Part shown: piece by piece, positions 55,571 to 63,809 of the stretch
Layout: each line of letters begins with the position of its first letter
How positions within the stretch are numbered: the stretch's first letter is position 1
Assembly (NCBI RefSeq): GCF_028735875.1
Contig: NZ_CP117834.1
Span: 1,848,001-1,912,000, forward strand
Reading direction: 5' to 3'
Length of the DNA stretch: 64,000 bases
Source: Shouchella hunanensis
Lineage (GTDB): Bacteria; Bacillota; Bacilli; Bacillales; Bacillaceae_D
Translations under genes and position numbers: made by a program
Notes under the pieces: model-generated
Databases searched by the model: none
Told to the model about the DNA's origin: nothing
The model's input: the letters and a program-made list of their open reading frames with translations, nothing else

Positions 55571-55851
55571 AAAGAGGCTGGGACATAACTGAAAGTAGTA
55601 TTTGAAAAGACGAATAGTCTAAAATATGCAGAGTAGCACCGCTACAGGAGAATCCTTCGCTTTCCGGGGGCACGGCCTCAGCCTCCTCCGTGGAAAAACG
55701 CCACTCCAGAGTCTTCAGACACGTGCTGATCCTTCAGGAGTCTTCGGATTCTCCTTCCGCTCATTTTCATATAAAACAAACGACGAACGTTCCTATTTTC
55801 AGGAATGTTCGTCATTTTGGTCTGTCTATCTACTTTTGTCCCATCCTCTTT
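55571..55851. mobile_element. MITE-like intergenic element, about 281 bp
   Basis: The ends AAAGAGGCTGGGAC (55571-55584) and GTCCCATCCTCTTT (55838-55851) are inverted repeats with 13 of 14 matches. Inside are further pairs: GGAGAATCC/GGATTCTCC and GACGAACGTTCCT/AGGAATGTTCGTC. The interior is GC-rich compared with its surroundings and encodes nothing. Elements with GAGGCTGGGAC ends are widespread in Firmicutes intergenic regions. Confidence 0.75.
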
Positions 55852-55930
55852 GTTGTGATTGATTGTTCATTTAAAGCCTTTTAACAGATGCAGTTTCCAT
55901 AATACTTTAACAAACGAGGTTGAACCATTC

Positions 55931-56011
55931 GTGACCATACTTACTTTAGTTGCTTATTTCGTGGTAACGCTGATTTACTCGTTTAACAAGTTAACTTCAC
56001 GCAAAGCATGA
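55931..56011 (+). CDS. Possible 26-residue membrane peptide
   Basis: GTG start after CGAGGTTG; a single hydrophobic helix (about residues 3-17), then a basic tail ending KLTSRKA. No family recognised. The initiation site is moderate, so this is tentative. Confidence 0.4.
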   Translation: MTILTLVAYFVVTLIYSFNKLTSRKA

Positions 56012-56070
56012 CTAGACGGTGAATGAAACCTGTCTTCATCTAACCCGTAAGATGGAATAGGGGGGAGAAT

Positions 56071-56286
56071 GTGAAAACAAGACTACTGTACAAGCTTGAT
56101 GATAATAAAAACACAAGTTTAAAGATTATTGAATCTGATCATCAACTCTTTGTACCAAATGAAAAGGATGTTTTACTACTTGATGGATGGGGTTACGTCA
56201 TTGGTTCTCGTGAATTGTCGTATAAGGATGATCTGTTAGAAATAACCATACTTTGTTATCGAGAATCAAAGAAAAGGATGAAGTAG
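56071..56286 (+). CDS. Small protein of unknown function (71 aa)
   Basis: A soluble, mostly beta-strand-like protein with alternating hydrophobic and charged residues. The start is GTG preceded by GGGGGGAG, and a strong terminator follows the stop at once. No family recognised, no cysteine cluster apart from one Cys near the end. Confidence 0.72.
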   Translation: MKTRLLYKLDDNKNTSLKIIESDHQLFVPNEKDVLLLDGWGYVIGSRELSYKDDLLEITILCYRESKKRMK

Positions 56287-56315
56287 AAAAAGGCGTTCAA
56301 TCAGAACGCCTTTTT
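56287..56315 (+). terminator. Terminator of the 71-residue protein gene
   Basis: A 12-bp perfect stem AAAAAGGCGTTC / GAACGCCTTTTT with a 5-nt loop. The opposite strand of this hairpin also encodes the last codons of the minus-strand membrane peptide. Confidence 0.85.
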
Positions 56316-56467
56316 CTATCTAAATAAAAGTTGCCTATAGGTCTTAAAACAAGTAGCCCAATAACAGCTAAATAGAACCAATCCCCTTCTTTATTAAAGA
56401 CAAATCGTACAATAAGTAGACAAACCAAAAGGACGATTACAGTTGAATGGAATAGTATCTTACTCAT
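56297..56467 (-). CDS. Small membrane protein (56 aa)
   Basis: Starts MSKILFHSTVIVLLVCLLIV, with two membrane helices (about 8-24 and 32-42), and ends in the basic tail LDRKRRSD. TTAGGAG lies 7 nt before the ATG. Its C-terminus overlaps the convergent gene's terminator. Unknown function. Confidence 0.65.
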   Translation of the reverse strand: MSKILFHSTVIVLLVCLLIVRFVFNKEGDWFYLAVIGLLVLRPIGNFYLDRKRRSD

Positions 56468-56594
56468 AGTATGTTCTCCTAAATGATCATTGTTTTTCCT
56501 TTCATTATAATACCTTTTTCATAAGAGAGAGAGTAATTGATAAATGAAACTCCCTTACTAATCCTGTATAATGTGTCAAAAGGGGAGTGTCTTT

Positions 56595-57038
56595 ATGGTA
56601 GTGAGGGAAGCAACATTGAAAGATTTAGAGGGAATTGCGCAATTATTTAATGAGTATAGAAAATTTTATCATCAAGAAGATCATATCGATGGTGCGCGAG
56701 GGTTCATGCGTAATCGCTTCGAACAGGGGGATTCGGTCCTTTTTATGGTGAAGGAGGATAACGCTTACTTAGGATTCACCCAGCTTTACCCAACATTCTC
56801 ATCTATTTCAATGGCGAAAGCGTGGATTTTAAATGATTTATATGTACATAAGGATGCACGGGGAAAAGGTGTAGCAGCAGCCCTTCTTGATAGGGCAAAA
56901 GCCTATGCATTAGAAACGAGTGCAGTGAGTATCGCTCTTAGCACCGCACCTGACAACCTACCTGCACAGCGGTTATATGAAAAACATGGCTATAAACGGG
57001 ACGAGCAGTTTCATCATTATGAGCTTGGACTAGTGTAA
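56595..57038 (+). CDS. GNAT acetyltransferase
   Basis: A 147-residue acetyltransferase. The acetyl-CoA loop is KDARGKGVAAALLDRAKAYA, followed by APDNLPAQRLYEKHGYKRD. AAGGGGAG stands about 8 nt before ATG 56595; an in-frame ATG at 56571 lies upstream of that site. Acceptor unknown. It heads a run of four closely spaced genes (GNAT, P-loop kinase-like, PPOX flavoprotein, Nudix), probably one transcript. Confidence 0.9.
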   Translation: MVVREATLKDLEGIAQLFNEYRKFYHQEDHIDGARGFMRNRFEQGDSVLFMVKEDNAYLGFTQLYPTFSSISMAKAWILNDLYVHKDARGKGVAAALLDRAKAYALETSAVSIALSTAPDNLPAQRLYEKHGYKRDEQFHHYELGLV

Positions 57039-57051
57039 GGGGGGAAACAAA

Positions 57052-57615
57052 ATGGCTGATCTTATTATTCTATTTGGCCCGCAAGCTGTTGGAAAAATGA
57101 CGGTTGGAGAAGCATTAGCAAAGAAAACGGGCATGAAGTTGTTTCACAATCATATGACGATTGATGCCGTTGCTCCTGTTCTTGGTTTTACAGATGAAAC
57201 GTGGCGACTCGTGAATCAATTTCGGAGGGAAATCTTTCAAGCCGCTGCCAAAAGCGATTTAAAGGGTTTGATTTTCACCTATGTGTGGGCGTTTGATTTG
57301 CAGAAAGATTGGGATTATGTTGAAGACATCTCTGCTATCTTTGAGGAGCAGGGTGGACGTGTGTACTTTGTTGAGCTGGAAGCATCGTTAGAGGAGCGCT
57401 TAGTACGAAATAAAAGTGACCACCGTCTTGAAAAGAAACCAACAAAGCGAGACGTCGTTTTTTCAGAGACTGAGTTAAAAGAAACAGCCGAAAGCCATCG
57501 CTTAAACTCAAAAGAGGGCGAAATAAACAAAAAGCAGTATGTACGGATCAATAATACATCGTTATGTCCAGATGAAGTGGCTCAACACATACAAGATGCC
57601 TTTCATTTTCACTAA
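57052..57615 (+). CDS. P-loop NTPase, shikimate/nucleoside kinase-like
   Basis: A 187-residue protein with Walker A GPQAVGKMT at about 9-17 and no clear Walker B Asp-Glu pair; the fold resembles small-molecule kinases such as AAA_18/shikimate kinase-like. Substrate unknown. AAGGGGGG precedes the ATG, 13 bp after the GNAT gene. The Met after GK, where most P-loops have Ser/Thr, is followed by Thr. Confidence 0.8.
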   Translation: MADLIILFGPQAVGKMTVGEALAKKTGMKLFHNHMTIDAVAPVLGFTDETWRLVNQFRREIFQAAAKSDLKGLIFTYVWAFDLQKDWDYVEDISAIFEEQGGRVYFVELEASLEERLVRNKSDHRLEKKPTKRDVVFSETELKETAESHRLNSKEGEINKKQYVRINNTSLCPDEVAQHIQDAFHFH

Positions 57616-57630
57616 GAAGGAGAGCGTATC

Positions 57631-58266
57631 ATGGCATTTACAGACATTATAACCAGTCAAAATGCGTTTGAAGCATTTTGCGAAGAAATTGGAAAGCCAA
57701 GCGAGATGGCAGCAAATAAAGTGATTTCCTATTTAGATGAACAATGTGTGTCGTTTATTCAAGCCTCGCCATTTTTAACGATGGCATCCTCTAATAAAGA
57801 GGGTGAGTGTGATGTGACACCTAGAGGAGACGATAGGGGATTTGTTCATGTAATTGATGAGCATCATTTGTTCATTCCCGAAAGACCTGGAAATAAGCGC
57901 ATGGATTCTGCCCACAATATAATTGAAAATCCTCATGTTGGTTTGATTTTCTTCATTCCTGGATTAGGAGAAACGTTGCGTGTGAATGGGAAAGCTTTCA
58001 TTTGCCGTGACCCGAGCTTGCTTAAGGCATGCGTGGCAAAAGGAAAAACACCACACTTTGGTGTGCTCGTTCGTGTGAACGAGTGCTATGTTCATTGTGC
58101 AAAAGCGTTTCTTCGTTCTGGTCTATGGAAGCCTGAGACGTGGGCTGAGAAAGGGGAGCGTCCTTCACCTGCAAGGATGTTACAGGCTCATGTGAGCGTC
58201 GTTCAAAAATCGGAGCAGGACATTGAACGATCGTTACAAGAAAGCTATACAAAACGTCTTTATTAA
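57631..58266 (+). CDS. FMN-dependent PPOX-type flavoprotein (MSMEG_1061 family)
   Basis: A 211-residue pyridoxamine-5'-phosphate-oxidase-like split-barrel protein. FLTMASSNKEGECDVTPRGD, IPERPGNKRMDS and the GLIFFIPG strand are typical of the MSMEG_1061 group, putative flavin or F420-like reductases of unknown substrate. AAGGAGAG lies 8 nt before the ATG, 15 bp after the preceding gene. Confidence 0.88.
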   Translation: MAFTDIITSQNAFEAFCEEIGKPSEMAANKVISYLDEQCVSFIQASPFLTMASSNKEGECDVTPRGDDRGFVHVIDEHHLFIPERPGNKRMDSAHNIIENPHVGLIFFIPGLGETLRVNGKAFICRDPSLLKACVAKGKTPHFGVLVRVNECYVHCAKAFLRSGLWKPETWAEKGERPSPARMLQAHVSVVQKSEQDIERSLQESYTKRLY

Positions 58267-58292
58267 TGGGTGAATAGAAAGGAGGGAGTACA

Positions 58293-58745
58293 ATGATTCG
58301 CCAAGCAGTTGGAGCCATCATTCATCAAGGCGATGCTTACATTGTTGTGTGTAAGTCGTGGCAGCATACGTTGAATGGGGAAATGAAAATCAACGATGAG
58401 TGGGACATTGTAAAAGGTGGGGTTGAAAAAAGCGATCCATCGTTGGAAGCGGCTATTTTACGAGAGCTTTATGAAGAGACAGGGTCAAACGCATTTACGG
58501 TCTGCAAAAAATTTGACGCAAAGCTACACTTTTCATTCCCTCCTGATATGCAAGAAAAGATTGGCTACAGCGCGCAAGAAACAACAATTTTTCTAGTTGA
58601 GTTTACAGGGAATGTAGACTACCTTAAGCCGGTAGATGGGGAAATTAGTGCAATTAAACTCGTTCATAAAAGCGAATTTTTAACGTATCTTAGTCATGAA
58701 GAGATGAGGCAATATGTAAAAGAAAACATCGCTAATGTCGTTTAA
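58293..58745 (+). CDS. NUDIX hydrolase
   Basis: A 150-residue Nudix protein. The box reads GGVEKSDPSLEAAILRELY and continues EETG, with the core REx2EE. The WDIVKGGVE context resembles RppH/Ap4A hydrolases, but the substrate is unknown. AAAGGAGGG precedes the ATG. The minus-strand peptide gene overlaps its 3' end. Confidence 0.9.
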   Translation: MIRQAVGAIIHQGDAYIVVCKSWQHTLNGEMKINDEWDIVKGGVEKSDPSLEAAILRELYEETGSNAFTVCKKFDAKLHFSFPPDMQEKIGYSAQETTIFLVEFTGNVDYLKPVDGEISAIKLVHKSEFLTYLSHEEMRQYVKENIANVV

Positions 58746-58872
58746 GGAAAAAGCGTTTTTTAATAAGAACAATTAGTAAAACAAGAACAAAAGCAAGACT
58801 TCCATATAAGAAGACGTTAAGAACAGCATCAACCCAGTTAAACTCAAAAAATGTAATAGTTTTCTGATTCAT
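58732..58872 (-). CDS. Small membrane protein (46 aa)
   Basis: Starts MNQKTITFFEFNWVDAV, has a hydrophobic helix at about 16-37 and ends in KKRFFLKRH. AGAAGGGAG stands about 6-7 nt before the ATG. Overlaps the Nudix gene's last codons on the opposite strand. Unknown function. Confidence 0.62.
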   Translation of the reverse strand: MNQKTITFFEFNWVDAVLNVFLYGSLAFVLVLLIVLIKKRFFLKRH

Positions 58873-58933
58873 ATGGTCTCCCTTCTGGACATTTCTTTTA
58901 GTTTAACACGATAAAAGCGAACGGAGGATTGAA

Positions 58934-59083
58934 ATGGATCGAATGACGCGCATTCGTATGAACGAAAGGGCATACCATGAAGGAGTGTACGAGCGACACA
59001 AACTGTTTGAAAAAGGCAGTCGGCTCTATAAACCACTTTCGACTGTTGAGAATCTACTCCCTCACTTGGTGGTACAAAAATAA
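58934..59083 (+). pseudogene. N-terminal remnant of a class I SAM methyltransferase
   Basis: A 49-codon frame with GGAGGATTGAA before its ATG. It reads ERAYHEGVYERHKLFEKGS, then SRLYKPLSTVENLLP, the usual N-terminus of a Bacillus SAM-methyltransferase family (YHxxxYxxHxLFExGSWL-KPVxTVxxLLP). The frame ends before the SAM-binding LDLGSGxG loop. It may still be translated, but cannot be an active methyltransferase. Confidence 0.6.
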
Positions 59084-59104
59084 CGGGTAACACCCGTTAT
59101 TTTT
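59079..59104. terminator. Bidirectional terminator
   Basis: A 10-bp perfect stem AATAACGGGT / ACCCGTTATT with a 3-nt loop and A/T-runs on both sides, between convergent genes. Confidence 0.85.
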
Positions 59105-59501
59105 AATGAGGGAATGTGAGCTGCCACGAGACACCAAACTTGTCATTAACCCAGCCAAAACATTTACTAAACCCATAGTTATCAAGCGGCATTAACGCTT
59201 GTCCACCTTCTGCGAGAGTGTAGTAGAGCCGGTTAATTTCTAGTTCGCTATCACATGTTAGGTAGATTGAAAAAGATGGCGTGAAATCAAATGCATGTTT
59301 TACGTGGCTGTCGATGCACATAAAATCTTGTCCTTTTAACGTAAAAACTGCTTGAATGACGGACCCTGGTTTTCCTGGCCCTTTTTCATCGTACCGTGCA
59401 ATTTCCTTAATCGAAGCATCCTCAATCAGACTTGTATAAAACGTCATTGCCTCTTCGGCATCGTTGTTTTGAAACATTAAAAAAGGTGTTACTTTTTGCA
59501 T
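59103..59501 (-). CDS. VOC family protein, PhnB-like
   Basis: A 132-residue protein of the vicinal-oxygen-chelate/PhnB group (MQKVTPFLMFQNNDAEEAMTF..., SIYLTCDS, GWVNDKFGVSWQLT). Usually annotated as '3-demethylubiquinone methyltransferase-like', but no methyltransferase activity is expected. Function unknown. AAAAAGGAGAG precedes the ATG. It lies just downstream of the DUF4256 gene on the same strand. Confidence 0.88.
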   Translation of the reverse strand: MQKVTPFLMFQNNDAEEAMTFYTSLIEDASIKEIARYDEKGPGKPGSVIQAVFTLKGQDFMCIDSHVKHAFDFTPSFSIYLTCDSELEINRLYYTLAEGGQALMPLDNYGFSKCFGWVNDKFGVSWQLTFPH

Positions 59502-59517
59502 AGGTATGCTCTCCTTT

Positions 59518-60078
59518 TTATATCGTTATGGCTACTCGAAACCCTCTCGCACTATAATACGATGATGCACCATTATGATAGACAAAGACATGTCCGAAGC
59601 GATAGTCACAAAAAAGTGCCCCGCCTCGCTCTCTTATATCCGCTGGTGTTTGTACCCAACTGGATGTCTTAGTATCAAAATCACCAAGTTCTTGTAGAGC
59701 ACGGTATTGCGTTTCTGTGAGTAAAGAGGTGCCCATTGCCTTTACGGTGTCTATTACATTGAGAGTAGGTTTATTTGCTTTTCTAGCGTCTAGGGCGGCC
59801 TTGTCGTAACAGGCGCTTCTCCTCCCCGCAGGACTTTCTTTTGAACAGTCAACAAAAGTGTAGAGGTCTTGCTTAGCATCATAAAAAACCACGTCCGGTT
59901 CTCCGCCGGTAATTTCCATTTGATTTAGAGACCAAAGTGTTTCAGGATGATTCAGTAATCTCTCTTTAACTGTTGTCCATTCAATCGATAGATGACGTTG
60001 TTGATTCGCTTGAAAGCGGCTTTCTAGTGTACTTAGTAATGCTAGACCATCTTTATCAGAAAGAAAATGGTTTTCCAT
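59518..60078 (-). CDS. DUF4256 family protein
   Basis: A 186-residue protein. GGEPDVV, DCSKESPAGRRSACYD, GDFDTKTSSWVQTP and GGALFCDYRFGHVFVYHNGA are the conserved blocks of DUF4256, a family of unknown function frequent in Bacillus. AAAGAGGTGAG is well placed for ATG 60078; an upstream TTG/ATG extension to 60120 lacks a site. Probably co-transcribed with the VOC gene 17 bp downstream. Confidence 0.9.
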   Translation of the reverse strand: MENHFLSDKDGLALLSTLESRFQANQQRHLSIEWTTVKERLLNHPETLWSLNQMEITGGEPDVVFYDAKQDLYTFVDCSKESPAGRRSACYDKAALDARKANKPTLNVIDTVKAMGTSLLTETQYRALQELGDFDTKTSSWVQTPADIRERGGALFCDYRFGHVFVYHNGASSYYSARGFRVAITI

Positions 60079-60205
60079 TAATGACTCACCTCTTTTTATT
60101 ATTAGTATAGTAAACTTCACCCCCTTTTAAAAGCTATAGGAGTTTATGGAATCATTTGTGTTTTTGCATTTATGTACGGTATGCTTGATGAAGCGAGGTG
60201 ATCGT

Positions 60206-60847
60206 ATGAAGAAAGTTTATAACAGTGTCATCCTAATCGGTTTGGCTATCGCTATATTTTTCTCGTATCAATGGTGGCAAAGTACCCAATCTGTTCAGCC
60301 AATGGCAAGTGGACATTTACTTGAGGAGGCGCATGGTACTTCTCTTAATCAGAGAAGCGCTGTTCCAGAAGTTGAAGGCGAGCGTCCGTCTTCGTCAACA
60401 GAACCACAATCGAACGATCAGATCACACACTATTCAAATGGTGAAAACATTGGTCAGTTATCCATTCCTCAGCTAAACAAAACCTATGAAACGTTCTGGG
60501 GCACAGACGATGCGACACTCAATCGAGGAGTCGGCATGTATGTTAGTGAATGGACAACTACGCCAGATGAAAAAGGGCATACCGTATTGAGTGGTCATCG
60601 AGATACGGTGTTTTCTGAATTAGGCGAATTGGTCATAGGGGATCAGCTAATAGTGGAATTCGAAGGGTTTCAATATGTTTATGAAATTGATGACACTTGG
60701 ATTACAGATGCAGAAGATCGAACGGTGATTGTGAAAAAAGACGAAGCAACGTTAACGATTACAACCTGTTATCCATTCCAATACGTAGGCGCGGCACCCG
60801 ACCGTTATATTATTCAATCTCATTTGATCGCAACCTATGAGATGTAG
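60206..60847 (+). CDS. Class D sortase
   Basis: A 213-residue membrane-anchored transpeptidase: TM helix at about 7-23, a Ser/Glu-rich linker, then the sortase barrel with catalytic His131 (LSGHRDT), Cys188 (TITTCYPF) and Arg200 (PDRYIIQS). It joins LPXTG-type proteins to the peptidoglycan. AGGTG lies 6-8 nt before ATG 60206. No LPXTG substrate is encoded nearby, so the target is elsewhere. Family assignment to class D rests on the CYPF context. Confidence 0.93.
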   Translation: MKKVYNSVILIGLAIAIFFSYQWWQSTQSVQPMASGHLLEEAHGTSLNQRSAVPEVEGERPSSSTEPQSNDQITHYSNGENIGQLSIPQLNKTYETFWGTDDATLNRGVGMYVSEWTTTPDEKGHTVLSGHRDTVFSELGELVIGDQLIVEFEGFQYVYEIDDTWITDAEDRTVIVKKDEATLTITTCYPFQYVGAAPDRYIIQSHLIATYEM

Positions 60848-60876
60848 CACACGGCAGACGTTTTTCTAAACAAAAA

Positions 60877-60906
60877 AGCTAAAGCAAGCTGAAGCTGCTT
60901 TAACTT
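60877..60906. terminator. Terminator between sortase and yitT-like genes
   Basis: AAGCTAAAGCA / TGCTTTAACTT, an 11-bp stem with one mismatch, T-rich on the minus side. The right arm overlaps the last codons of the YitT gene. Confidence 0.5.
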
Positions 60907-61742
60907 TTAGGTAACGAAAACCCTTTTCCAATGATTTCAGAAGCGCTTAAGAAGACAACAAACGAATTTGAATCATGCGTTTGAATTAGTTCTTTTAAAT
61001 AAACGGCTTCGGACTGATCAACAACACTAAATAATAATGATTTTCTTGCTTTAGAGTAACCGCCTTCGGACCAAACTTTGGTTACGCCGCGGTCGATTTC
61101 ATTGTAAATGAGATCGGTCACTACTTGATCATGCTCCGTTATAATGAGAACGAGCTTTGAGTTGGTTGAACGTAAAAGCACGAAATCAATAACCTTGCTT
61201 CCAATAAACAATGCGACCATTGCATAAAGAGCAAGCTCTAAATTAAAGACAATCATTGCGGCAACGACAATAATGCCGTCAATAATGAGTTGAGCAAAAC
61301 CACTTGAAACATTAAAATACTTCCGCATAATTTGACTAATGATTGTCGTTCCACCGGTTGATCCATTTCCTTTAAAAACTAGCCCAAGCCCCACGCCGAA
61401 AAGAATACCTCCATAGACGGAAGCGAGAAATGGATCGGTAACAGAAAAAGTCTTGAAGGATGTAAGCCATATAAATACAGGTAGTATAAAGGTGCCAACG
61501 AGTGTTTTAGCACTAAAGCTTTTGCCGAGAATGGCGTAGCCGACAAAGAAAAGAGGCACATTAATAATCAGCTGCACCACAGCGGGTGTAAAGCCGTATA
61601 AGTCATTTAAGATAATGCTAATTCCACTTACTCCTCCAGCTGCTAAACTAGCTGGAAGCATGAAAAGATTAAACGCTAAGGCGACAATAAATGTACCGAG
61701 AATAATTAACGAATATGATCGCAGTTCAGAAACTTGTTTCAT
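60900..61742 (-). CDS. YitT family membrane protein
   Basis: A 280-residue protein with five to six N-terminal membrane helices (residues 10-180; NLFMLPASLAAGGVSGISII, GNGSTGGTTIISQI) and a C-terminal DUF2179 domain (about 200-275). Function unknown across Bacillaceae; a channel or transporter is suspected. GAGG is better spaced from ATG 61742 than from the TTG at 61757. Confidence 0.92.
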   Translation of the reverse strand: MKQVSELRSYSLIILGTFIVALAFNLFMLPASLAAGGVSGISIILNDLYGFTPAVVQLIINVPLFFVGYAILGKSFSAKTLVGTFILPVFIWLTSFKTFSVTDPFLASVYGGILFGVGLGLVFKGNGSTGGTTIISQIMRKYFNVSSGFAQLIIDGIIVVAAMIVFNLELALYAMVALFIGSKVIDFVLLRSTNSKLVLIITEHDQVVTDLIYNEIDRGVTKVWSEGGYSKARKSLLFSVVDQSEAVYLKELIQTHDSNSFVVFLSASEIIGKGFSLPKS

Positions 61743-61986
61743 GAAAACAAACCTCAATTCTATTTACTCATTAACAAATGAGTGCATTCACCAATTTCTA
61801 AATATATAGGAATGATAGAGATCATTCAATATCCTTTTTAGATTTCGTACGTTTTGTTACGATTATCCGTAAATTTACTGCAAAATTGATAAGAAATATG
61901 GTTTTCAACTGTTGCTACCTATCATTTTTGTAATGAGTGTGTTTCAATGATAGTAAAAATTGATACAGATGAAGGAGCAGATAAAC

Positions 61987-63648
61987 TTGGTACGCATTCA
62001 TATTGTCGCACCTTATTCTGCGATGGTTTCCGTTTTGAGCGAGTGTATTCCGCTTTTTCCATCTGCTGACATTACGTATTCTGTTGGGGATTTACAAAAA
62101 GGGCTAGAGATTGCGTTGGAGAAACAAGAAGATGGAATTGATCTCATTATTAGTCGAGGCGGCACAGCAAAGCTAATAAAAAAAGCGGTGTCTATTCCGG
62201 TTATTGATATTCAACTTTCTGGATATGATTTAACAAGATCTTTAACGCTGGCGAGTAAATTAAATGAAAAAACAGCTATTGTAGGCTTTCAGAACATTAC
62301 AGCTGGAGCGGCGGCAATTATTAAGCTTTTACATTTGCCAATCAATGTCTATACGATTCATTCAGCAAACGAGGTTACATCGCTCTTACTTAAACTGAAG
62401 CAGGCAGGTTATAGTCATATACTAGGAGATGTCATTACGATTAATACATCTCATGAGGTTGGATTGAAAGGGATGTTGCTTCAATCAGGGAAAGAGTCTG
62501 TAGCTCGGGCGATTGAAGAAGCGATATACTTAATACAAACGTTGTCCAGGCAGACAATTATTAACCACGTAATGAAATCGTTGCTTATTGAGGAACATCG
62601 TAACATTATTATGTTTGATGAAGACGAGACCTTGTTGTATAAGCATTTTCAAGATTTTCGTGACCCGCTAGAAGAATCGGAATGGTCGCTATTACACACA
62701 AGCCTGGCTATTAATGAATCAATCAAGGAGTTTTATACAAAAGAACAGGGGCGTCTTCAAGTAAGAGGGATGTTAATTGATAAACGCTATAAAGTATACG
62801 TATTAAGTCGCTTGCATCCTGTCTTAAACCTTAAAGGTGTGACAGAAAAGACGATTATGAAAAAAGAACCTGTTGCAATGTCATCGGTTCCATCTGCAAA
62901 TCGGTTTAGACTATTGCAACATTTATTTAAGAAAAATGAAGCTGTTGTTATTTCAGGTGAACGGGGTACAGGAAAAACGTTTCTGACAAGACAACTTCAT
63001 ATACTGGAAAATAGAGAAGAGCCCTATGTGGAAATCGATGCCGATGTGTTTTTATTGCAGGATTTAGAGCACTTGCTTACAAAAAAACCAAGAACCATTG
63101 TGTTAAATCAATTTTCTATAGATGAACATCAAGAACTTTTGTCTGCATGTTTACAGAAAAGGAAAGCAAACTCCTTTCGACTCATTATGCACACGTCTGC
63201 GAGGTGGGATGAGGACCAGCTTGAAGCATGGGGATTGAAACATGTCCATATGCCGGTTTTAGCAGATCGGAAAGAAGACATGGGTGATTTAGCAACATTT
63301 TTCTTAGCCGATTTCCATCAAATTTATGGAACAAGGCCTGTTGGTATCTCCGAGGAGGCTATTGCTTATTTGGAGAACGTGTCTTATAAGCATCACATTA
63401 GAACATTAAGAGAAGTGATTAAGAATGCAACGATGGATGAAAAAGAGTACCTATTAAGTAAAGAAGTAATTAAATCGGTCGTTGAAACAACCGAGCAAAA
63501 ACAAACGTTTCCAATTAATGGAACGTTAAAAGAAATGGAAAAAGCGATTATTGCTCAAGTGCTACAAGAGGAAAATCAAAATCAAACCCAAGCAGCAAAG
63601 CGGTTAGGTATCAACCGAGCAACGCTGTGGAGAAAGCTTAAAGATTAA
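61987..63648 (+). CDS. PrpR_N-domain regulator with degenerate AAA+ domain
   Basis: About 553 residues: PrpR N-terminal sensory domain (1-170; SRGGTAKLIKK, PVIDIQLSGYD), then an AAA+-like domain with Walker A SGERGTGKTFL (about 325) but no GAFTGA loop and no acidic Walker B (IVLNQFS), and a Fis-type HTH (QTQAAKRLGINRATLWRKLKD). Lacking the sigma-54 contact loop it probably acts with sigma-A. AAGGAG lies 9 nt before TTG 61987. Likely regulator of the kdgT gene behind it. Confidence 0.85.
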   Translation: MVRIHIVAPYSAMVSVLSECIPLFPSADITYSVGDLQKGLEIALEKQEDGIDLIISRGGTAKLIKKAVSIPVIDIQLSGYDLTRSLTLASKLNEKTAIVGFQNITAGAAAIIKLLHLPINVYTIHSANEVTSLLLKLKQAGYSHILGDVITINTSHEVGLKGMLLQSGKESVARAIEEAIYLIQTLSRQTIINHVMKSLLIEEHRNIIMFDEDETLLYKHFQDFRDPLEESEWSLLHTSLAINESIKEFYTKEQGRLQVRGMLIDKRYKVYVLSRLHPVLNLKGVTEKTIMKKEPVAMSSVPSANRFRLLQHLFKKNEAVVISGERGTGKTFLTRQLHILENREEPYVEIDADVFLLQDLEHLLTKKPRTIVLNQFSIDEHQELLSACLQKRKANSFRLIMHTSARWDEDQLEAWGLKHVHMPVLADRKEDMGDLATFFLADFHQIYGTRPVGISEEAIAYLENVSYKHHIRTLREVIKNATMDEKEYLLSKEVIKSVVETTEQKQTFPINGTLKEMEKAIIAQVLQEENQNQTQAAKRLGINRATLWRKLKD

Positions 63649-63730
63649 ATTCTTTAGGCTTTTTTTATTTGTATAACTGTTGCATTATTAAACACTTTTT
63701 ATTTTATGGAATTAATTTTACAAAAATGTG

Positions 63731-63789
63731 TTGCAATATTGTTCGATTTCTTTTATGATGCAAGTAACTTATAAGTGAAAGCGTTTTTA
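63731..63789 (+). promoter_or_regulatory. kdgT promoter with cre site
   Basis: TTGCAA (63731-63736) and TATGAT (63754-63759) are 17 bp apart. TGAAAGCGTTTTTA (63776-63789) matches the cre consensus TGWAANCGNTNWCA with one mismatch and lies just beyond the expected start of transcription, a roadblock position for CcpA. Confidence 0.7.
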
Positions 63790-63809
63790 AATAGAGGAGG
63801 AGTAACGAT

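Noticed and set aside
61765-61782. Small inverted repeat ACTCATT/AATGAGT upstream of the YitT gene
   Set aside because: Short, AT-rich and without second copy; could be chance.
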